Of a DNA stretch of 26,898 nt, positions 20,813 through 26,898 are shown one piece after another. Every line of letters starts with the position of its first letter. Position 1 is the first letter of the stretch. This DNA comes from Ichthyophonus hoferi (lineage: Eukaryota; Opisthokonta; Ichthyosporea; Ichthyophonida; Ichthyophonidae). The DNA lies in assembly GCA_002751075.1 (NCBI GenBank), contig NAOQ01000365.1, positions 1-26,898 on the forward strand, read 5' to 3'. The notes under the pieces are model-generated. The model was not told the origin of the DNA and did no database searches. It saw only the letters and a program-made list of their open reading frames with translations. Position numbers and translations under genes: made by a program.

Positions 20813-23048
20813 ATGGCCGAAGCACCTGGTATTTCCCGCTGTAAATTATTTATGGAAGAGATAGAAGTTGCTATTGAGAAATGGTTTAAAAGATCACAAA
20901 AACCCCTATTGTTTGCTGCTAGATTGTTCTTGGCGTCAACATTTATTTCCGATGGATACCGAATGTCTACATATTGGAAGTATGAGGTGAGTAGGCAGTG
21001 GTATATTGTATTATATTATATTATGTTATATTATATTATATTATATTATATATTAAAATGGGAGAGTAGTCGCAGGCTAGTATCGGCTTATGCTTAAATA
21101 ATATAGTACATTAAAATATAGTACAAAGCAAAACAATATAGTATACTATAATCTAATATATTATAATTTCATACAATGCAATACAACGCAATACAATACA
21201 ATACAATAAAATGCAATCTACTATAATATAGCATGATAAAATACAATAAAATATACTATAATCCAATACAATATACCAAAATATAATATACTATATTAAA
21301 CACTATAATAAAATACAATATACCAAAATATAATATACTATATTAAACACTATAATAAAATGCAATATACTAAAATATAATATATAACTATAAGCATACT
21401 AACCTACTACTACCCTATACCCTATACAGAGGATGTATTTTTCCGCAAACGGCGAGGTTTTCCTAGCGTTGCTTTATTTTATGAATGTTATATGTCAGCT
21501 GGGAGGGTCTCTATGCATCATTACCAAAACATATAGCACACCCGCTGTGTTTGTTTTATTCGCCGTTCTAGCTTTCCAGGTAAGCATAACAGTATGTGCA
21601 TGCTTAAATATATACCATTACCTGCCACTCTATTTTGTACCATACCAATACGTGCTATTTTATATTTAAAATTCATTAACTAATTCATATGTATCAATAT
21701 TAATAACTTTTAACAGACCTATATTTATCTCTCACTATGTATCTAAATGTAAGTTTAAATACAAATAGATATTGTTTTCTGCTTAAATTTTATTCCCTAA
21801 TTTAGGTATGCTATTAATTTGAATCTCTTTTAATAGACTATGTCTATCTTATTATATATATGTGAATATTAGTTTGCATACTACACTAATAAATATTACT
21901 TCATATTTTAATGAATATCCAACTAATATGTACTAATATGTTTAATCACGTTTTATAATTTTTAACAGATCTATGCCTATCAAATGACATGGGTGGGAAA
22001 AATTTGTGCGCGTGCGGTCTCTTTGACTGGTGCTCTCCTTTTACTATTAGCGGATTCTAGAGTTGTAAGTAAAGAAGGACTTGTTGGTCTTCCGTCTCTA
22101 GGCAACAAGGTATGGATGTTGATTGGCTAGATTAATTAGTAATTAATTAGTAAATATTAGTAAGAAATTAGCATATGGTGTATATACTGTAAATGGCACA
22201 AAAATAAAATATCATACATATATACTATTGTCATGTTATGCTGCATTGTGTTTCATTATGTTTTGTTGTTATGTTATGTTATACTATTCTATACTCTATT
22301 ATATTATATGATATTACAGTATATACATATATCCTATCATATCTTATTCTGCTCTACTATCTTATAAGCTCTCCACCAACCAAATCACACCAGCTAAATA
22401 ACCAACTAATTATAATCCTCAGGATATCATCAAGGCATACATGCAGCTTGCTGGTCGTATCCTTGTAACGATGATGGTTTTTAACTTAATTAAACCTGAG
22501 ATGTCGACATTTGAAACCCTATATACAGGGATGGAGATAATTTTAATGCTATTGGTTGCTATGGGTTATAGAACCAAGTTAGCGGCTTCTATTTTGGTAA
22601 GTAAGAGGAAAGAGAGTGGAAGAGGGGGTGGCTATGTATATGCTATCATTCATACATGTATAATATCATACATATTATCTTACATATATACTATAATCTT
22701 ACCTTACTATCTTACTATCTTACTATCATACTACATACATACTATTCTACTTACCTACATCATTCAATGCAACCAACTTTAATTTTTATCTAACCAATCC
22801 CACTGTCCTCTACCTCCCTCCCTCTCTCTTCACCACTCTCCCTCCATCTCCTTCCTACACACACACAGGTTGTCATACTCTTTATTGGCAACTGCTACGC
22901 CAATAACTTTCTGTTTGCACAACAATATCAAAGTCACGCCCTTAGACATTACTTTTTCCAAACCTTGGCTGTGATTGGTGGATTATTGATGATCGTTGTC
23001 CTGGGAGCAGGAGATATTAGTATAGATAACAGAAAGAAAGAATTTTAA
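20813..23048 (+). CDS. SURF4: SURF4/Erv29-family ER cargo receptor, five exons
   Basis: Exons 20813-20986, 21430-21579, 21969-22109, 22423-22596 and 22869-23048 join to 272 codons plus stop; animal SURF4 is about 269 aa. All four introns are GT-AG and phase 0 (443, 389, 313 and 272 bp). Family blocks are STFISDGYRM (42-51), LLLLLADSR (131-139), AYMQLAGRIL (160-169), MGYRTKLAA (202-210) and FFQTLAVIGGLL (242-253). Several hydrophobic segments fit a polytopic ER membrane protein. The C-terminus KKEF is a KKxx dilysine signal for COPI retrieval, as in human (KKEW). The family loads soluble secretory cargo into COPII vesicles at the ER and cycles back from the Golgi. The start is chosen as the ATG that gives a typical short cytosolic N-terminus. 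The gene looks intact. Confidence 0.95.
20999..21060 (+). repeat. TATTATAT microsatellite in SURF4 intron 1
   Basis: An almost pure (TATAT/TATTA)n run starts 13 bases after the first donor site. Further along the intron are A-rich ATACAATA runs that are partly complementary to it, so the intron RNA could fold back on itself. Confidence 0.8.
21269..21385 (+). repeat. 47-bp minisatellite in SURF4 intron 1, 2.5 units
   Basis: A 47-bp unit beginning CAATATACCAAAATATAA starts at 21269 and 21316, nearly identical, with a partial third unit from 21363. It lies 44 bp before the exon 2 acceptor. Confidence 0.85.
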
Positions 23049-23144
23049 AGATGTAAACGAGTAAAAGTTATCTAATATTACAAAGCTGTATAGGTATAGC
23101 TCATTGTGTATTTTATAGTATACTTTAATATATATAAATATATA

Positions 23145-23150
23145 AATAAA
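23145..23150 (+). terminator. Polyadenylation signal AATAAA of SURF4
   Basis: AATAAA lies 97 bp after the SURF4 stop codon in an AT-rich 3' region, the first such hexamer after the stop. Confidence 0.5.
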
Positions 23151-23209
23151 CACAGAGTTTATTAAGGATATGAGAGAATTTAAAGGTGTCAATATCTCTC
23201 TACTCTCAC

Positions 23210-24057
23210 TTTATCTTTCTCTAATCTATCAACGTCTTCTGCACCTGGTTGAATGCCTAATATGAGTGAAATATCGGTCTGACTAAGTGAAGTTAAACCT
23301 AATCTCAGTTTCTTTTGATGATCGATGTCAATCGATAATGATATCCGGACTGAATTGGTGAATCCATGTTTCGAAACACAGTTGGCGCTGCACTTGTGTA
23401 AATTTTCTATAATATCAAATAGTCTTTTATTATAGATAATATTAGACAGAGTTTAGTACTCAGGCTACTTAGAACTCAAAAAATTTGAATTGACTTTTGT
23501 AAAATGCTTTTTTAATTAAATAAAGACCAATGGTTCTTAGTCGTTATCAAAATTGTATATCGGGACATAGCCCGTATCATAGTACGAGCGCTGCTATTAT
23601 TTTTATATGCCCTTAGAATCCGATAACGTTAATTTGAGCAGTAATCTATATAGCACAGTATATAGAATAATATGTATGATATTATATGATATTATACAGG
23701 ATAATATATGATAGAATCACTTGTGTAATAATCTAAATCTATCCTATATATACACTGTGTGTTGATTTATGAGATATAATGTACAGTATTTTTTTATATC
23801 TTGTTAGATAAAGTATATTTCCAAGAGCTAATAGAAATATTCGTATTGGTTGATCCTGACGCATTTCCTCCAATTAAAATAATGATCGTAATTAAGGTTG
23901 CGTGATTTTTTTAGCGATCGTAAAAGGTTTGCACTGTATTGTATAATCCATTACATATTATCTATTATATCAGTGGACTATTGATCAGAGAAATAAATTA
24001 ATTTTAAAAGGGTTATATTACAGGATATAATGTAGTTATATATATAGATGCATATCT
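23210..24057. other. AT-rich intergenic DNA between SURF4 and an LTR-B copy
   Basis: No gene is visible. Short local inverted sequence such as CGGGACATAGCCCG (near 23563) is present but too short to name. A 25-bp stretch at about 23825 resembles one at about 19878; see the rejected list. Confidence 0.5.
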
Positions 24058-24535
24058 TGAAGTATTTCAGCCTCTGCAAGTGTTAGAATGAATACTTCAT
24101 GAAGTATTGTACGACAATACTTATTGTTCGTGTAGTATTGTGCCTCTAAATATTCAGTAGCGTTTACAATGAGGTTTCAATCGACAGTTAAGAGTTAGAC
24201 ATTAATGAATGAAATTAATTAATTACTGATATTGCTAATTATATTTAATTAGGACTAGATGTTTAGTGTAGTTTAGGACGTAAATTTACCTTGGTTTAAA
24301 TAGTGATGATTATGTGGATTTCAACCACACAGTGATTAGTGATACATATGTAATACATAGTATCATCTTTTACATAATTAGTTGGACAAATGTTGCTGAC
24401 AGCATGTTAGATAACAATTAGGTTAAGAACCTACTTATTCAATAGTATGTTTAGCTTAAAGGCTTATAACCTGGTGAACTGGCATTGACCTGAACCAACA
24501 ACTATATAACTGACAATCCCAGGCTTAATCTGGAT
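24058..24535 (+). mobile_element. Solo LTR-B copy
   Basis: It begins TGAAGTATTTCAGCC and runs about 478 bp to a decayed end near GGATTATA, aligned with copies at 12138-12444 and 18360-18827. No gag-like sequence follows, so it is probably a solo LTR left by recombination. Its 5' part holds nested palindromes (24091-24122). Confidence 0.5.
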
Positions 24536-24539
24536 TATA

Positions 24540-25890
24540 ATAAATTTTATATGGAACAGTTGCAACCAGACCAGTGAATATAAAATTATAATCAGGTTCT
24601 CATTGGCCAGTCTGAAGGCATGATACTTTACCAGTGGTATCATTTTATATTTTTATTCATGTATATCGCCCAATTGCAATCCATTATTAGATTATATAGC
24701 CATTAGTATAATAAATATTGGACCATTTGTAATACGCTCTAACAATTCCTTAATTATTTACATGTATTAGACTATAACATATATACTATTTATTTATCAT
24801 GCTATTGATCAAATAGTAGAGACTATCTACCAAACTTAAGTAATAATGATTCATATTGCCATTAATTCCTGAATAACGTATACAGTTTGATCCGAATTCA
24901 ATCTCACCGCATCACTTGTGTTCAGAATGGTGCAAATTAACCACAGTTGAGGCGAGGTTTCTAGTTTTGTTTACGCTATTGTTTGCCACCTAAAATGGGC
25001 CATTATCAGGGTAATGTATTAAAGTAAAGACAGCTGATGTTTACCCTATGTTTTACTGTTTCAACTGTTATATGCACTAGTATTAGTGTTGCTAATTGTG
25101 GCATGGTGTTAATTTCAGATTAATCGGCATGATAAAATGGGTTGGGTAGAATGACTTGACACTGAAATGATAGTACTGTTGTTTTCTTCCAAAAGGGATA
25201 ATAAGACAGCTTTAAAATAAAATATACGAAATGTAATATCGTTTACAGAAATTAATCACTATCTGAATCATTACTACGTGGATTGGCTAGATATTTTCCC
25301 TATTATTGTCCATAATAGCCAAATAATAATAAATATTGATAATATAATAACAATAAATAAATACATTTTATATTCTCATATAATAAATTAATTAACGAAT
25401 CATTGTAATGCATTACACATATTTCATCACATATAGCAGTGATGATCTCTACAGGTATGTGGATAAACATACAATCAGTAGTGAAATGCATTATCATAAA
25501 AATTGCTACGGTAGGCTGCTAAATATAATGGATTGAGACTATTTTATACACGTTAATAGCTATTTTGGGATAAATTAATTCACATAATTAGATTAATATT
25601 ACCTTAAATGGCTTGATACACATACCCTTCAATATATAAATTTGTATGTAATAATAGCTTTAAAATTCTTACCGCTTATTTATTCAGTTTCTATTGGATA
25701 ATAGCTCACTATTATATTCCGATCAAATTAATTATATTTAAAGTAATTCAATCATATAAACAACATTTAAAACATTCCAATCATATTAATTAATAATTTT
25801 TTAAAATATTCTACCAAGTTTTTATTGTAAGGAAATTCCGTTAATGAAGTATAGTAGTAACTAAAACTATTTTGATAACTATATACACAC
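24540..25890. other. AT-rich intergenic DNA upstream of the SCYL1-like gene
   Basis: No coding region, RNA gene or clear repeat is supported. Inverted CCAAT (ATTGG) occurs near 25694 and CCAAT near 25777, but their link to the downstream gene is uncertain. Confidence 0.45.
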
Positions 25891-25898
25891 ATGTAAAT

Positions 25899-25932
25899 TA
25901 TAAATACTTAGCCCGACCCCCTTTTGTATAAA
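25899..25932 (+). promoter_or_regulatory. TATA-like motifs of the SCYL1-like gene
   Basis: TATAAAT at 25899-25905 and TATAAAG at 25927-25933 directly precede the ATG at 25934. If the first is used, the 5' untranslated region would be only a few bases; a start further upstream is also possible. Confidence 0.25.
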
Positions 25933-25933
25933 G

Positions 25934-26228
25934 ATGGGGGCTCAACAGGGGAAATTTAACTACAATGTAGGGGAGTGCATGAGGCCACAAGATATTTTAA
26001 ATGGCCAATTAAGTGCCGTGTATAAAGCCCGCTCTGCTGAGAGGGAGGGCCAAGTGCATGAAGAGACCTTATTTGTATTTACTGTAACCTCTGGGGTACC
26101 ATTACCATCTCCTGTGGAGAATGGCGTGGTCAATGCTTTGCAGGTTTGTATATATGTATGATAGTAAGTAAGTCAGTGCATATGTATGTAGGTATGTAAG
26201 TATGTATATATGTATGCATGCATGTAAG

Positions 26229-26259
<31 letters not shown>

Positions 26260-26277
26260 AGGTAGGTAGGTAGGTAG

Positions 26278-26316
<39 letters not shown>

Positions 26317-26898
26317 TGTATGTATGTATGTATGTAAATAAATAAGTAAGTAAGTAAGTAAGTATGTATGTATCTATGTGAATAAGTAAGTAAGTGAGTA
26401 AATATGTATGTATGTATGAATGTATGTATATATATATATATATGTATGTATGTATGCATGTATGTATGTATGTATGCCTTTATGTGTGTATATAAATATG
26501 TATGTATTTTACATATTATATTATATTATTATACCTTATATTATACTGTATTCAATCTTGCGATACTTTATTGCCCACAATGCAAGTTATAACATGACTT
26601 CATCAAACATATTTATATATATTTTTCCCGTCCCTTACTCAGAAACTTAAAGTTCTTAGGCACCCTTCCATATTAAAATTTTATGGAGGTCATATGTTTG
26701 GTGGAGCTACTTACGTAGTAACAGAGGCTGTGGTACCTTTATCATTGGTTCTCAATACCATTTCACCTTGGCAGGTACATATAATGCCCTTATATACCTT
26801 ATATACCTTATATACCCTACATACCTTATATACCTTATATACCTTATTATACCTTATATACCCTATATACTTTATATACCTTATATACCCTATATACC
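25934..26898 (+). CDS. SCYL1: SCYL1-like N-terminal pseudokinase, 5' part
   Basis: Exons 25934-26143 (70 codons) and 26643-26774 (44 codons) join in phase 0; a second intron starts with GTACAT at 26775 and runs off the window. The second exon gives LRHPSIL (75-81) and YVVTEAVVPL (94-103), matching the kinase-like domain of SCYL1/Cvm1-type proteins (LRHPNIL, YVVTEAVTPL in human). The first exon aligns only loosely and has no glycine loop or VAIK lysine, as expected for this pseudokinase family. SCYL1 proteins bind COPI coat and act in Golgi-to-ER traffic; full-length proteins are about 700-800 aa with HEAT repeats, so most of the gene lies beyond the window. The first donor, GTTTGT, is weak. 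The start codon is the first ATG in frame and is not confirmed. Confidence 0.8.
26150..26500 (+). repeat. Compound TATG/TAAG/TAGG microsatellite in SCYL1 intron 1
   Basis: About 350 bp of tetranucleotide runs, (TATG)n, (TAGG)n and (TAAG)n, with (TG)n and (TA)n, fill most of the 499-bp intron. The plus strand contains almost no C. The (TAAG)n parts give many overlapping GTAAGT hexamers, about nine in a row at 26277-26318. Open frames on both strands here are products of the repeat. Confidence 0.95.
26787..26898 (+). repeat. 10-bp minisatellite in SCYL1 intron 2
   Basis: About eleven tandem units of CTTATATACC with single-base variants (CCTATATACC, CTACATACC) run to the window end, starting 12 bases after the donor site. 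Confidence 0.9.

Noticed and set aside
19878-23850. Similar 25-bp stretches GAGCTAATxxAAATATTCG.ATTGG at about 19878 and 23825
   Set aside because: Too short in AT-rich DNA and with no similarity in the flanks; could be chance or a remnant of a repeat I cannot delimit.
26130-26650. Tyr/Thr/His-rich and Met/Tyr/Val-rich frames on both strands
   Set aside because: Direct translation products of the intronic tetranucleotide repeat.
1-26898. CRISPR arrays, rRNA, tRNA genes and bacterial-type operons
   Set aside because: No spaced identical repeats, no rRNA-like or tRNA B-box-like sequence was seen, and the spliced genes show that this is a eukaryotic nuclear genome.

Overview
The window is AT-rich, intron-containing eukaryotic DNA. 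Two conserved eukaryotic genes have GT-AG introns of 272-499 bp filled with microsatellites, genes are far apart, and retroelement remnants occupy much of the space between them. The lineage cannot be fixed from this sequence. The SURF4 protein is too divergent for a typical animal. The secreted-protein family and its dibasic repeats would suit an early-diverging fungus or an amoebozoan, but that is a guess.

Layout. 1-253 (minus) is the 5' end of a small secreted cysteine-rich protein gene, with a TATA box and an inverted CCAAT box upstream. 360-8860 is mostly AT-rich intergenic DNA with fossil LTR-element pieces at 668-800 and 4400-6050, an AT-rich satellite-like tract at 6315-6715, and a doubtful membrane-protein relic at 6797-7360. 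9110-9829 (plus) is a complete paralogue of the first gene. It has a proline-rich tail of 19-residue repeats, each carrying Lys-Arg, and its 3' flank is tandemly duplicated to 10560. 10640-19070 is a graveyard of LTR elements. I can separate two LTR families: LTR-A, about 430-440 bp, ending TGTT...AACA, and LTR-B, about 475 bp, ending TGAA...TTCA. The LTR-B family is attached to gag-like remains, arranged head to head at 12138-18827.

20813-23048 (plus) is a complete five-exon SURF4/Erv29 gene, an ER cargo receptor of 272 aa. A solo LTR-B lies at 24058-24535. 25934 to the window end (plus) is the 5' part of a SCYL1-like pseudokinase gene: two exons and the start of a second intron.

Functional links. 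The two secreted proteins are paralogues with closely matching promoter layouts, so they are probably co-expressed. SURF4 and SCYL1 both act in COPI traffic between ER and Golgi, and they sit as same-strand neighbours here. The most distinctive features are the Lys-Arg-punctuated secreted repeat protein, the paired CCAAT-TATA promoters, the recurring placement of LTR-A beside gag fossils, and an intronic array of perfect GTAAGT donor-like sites in the SCYL1 gene.
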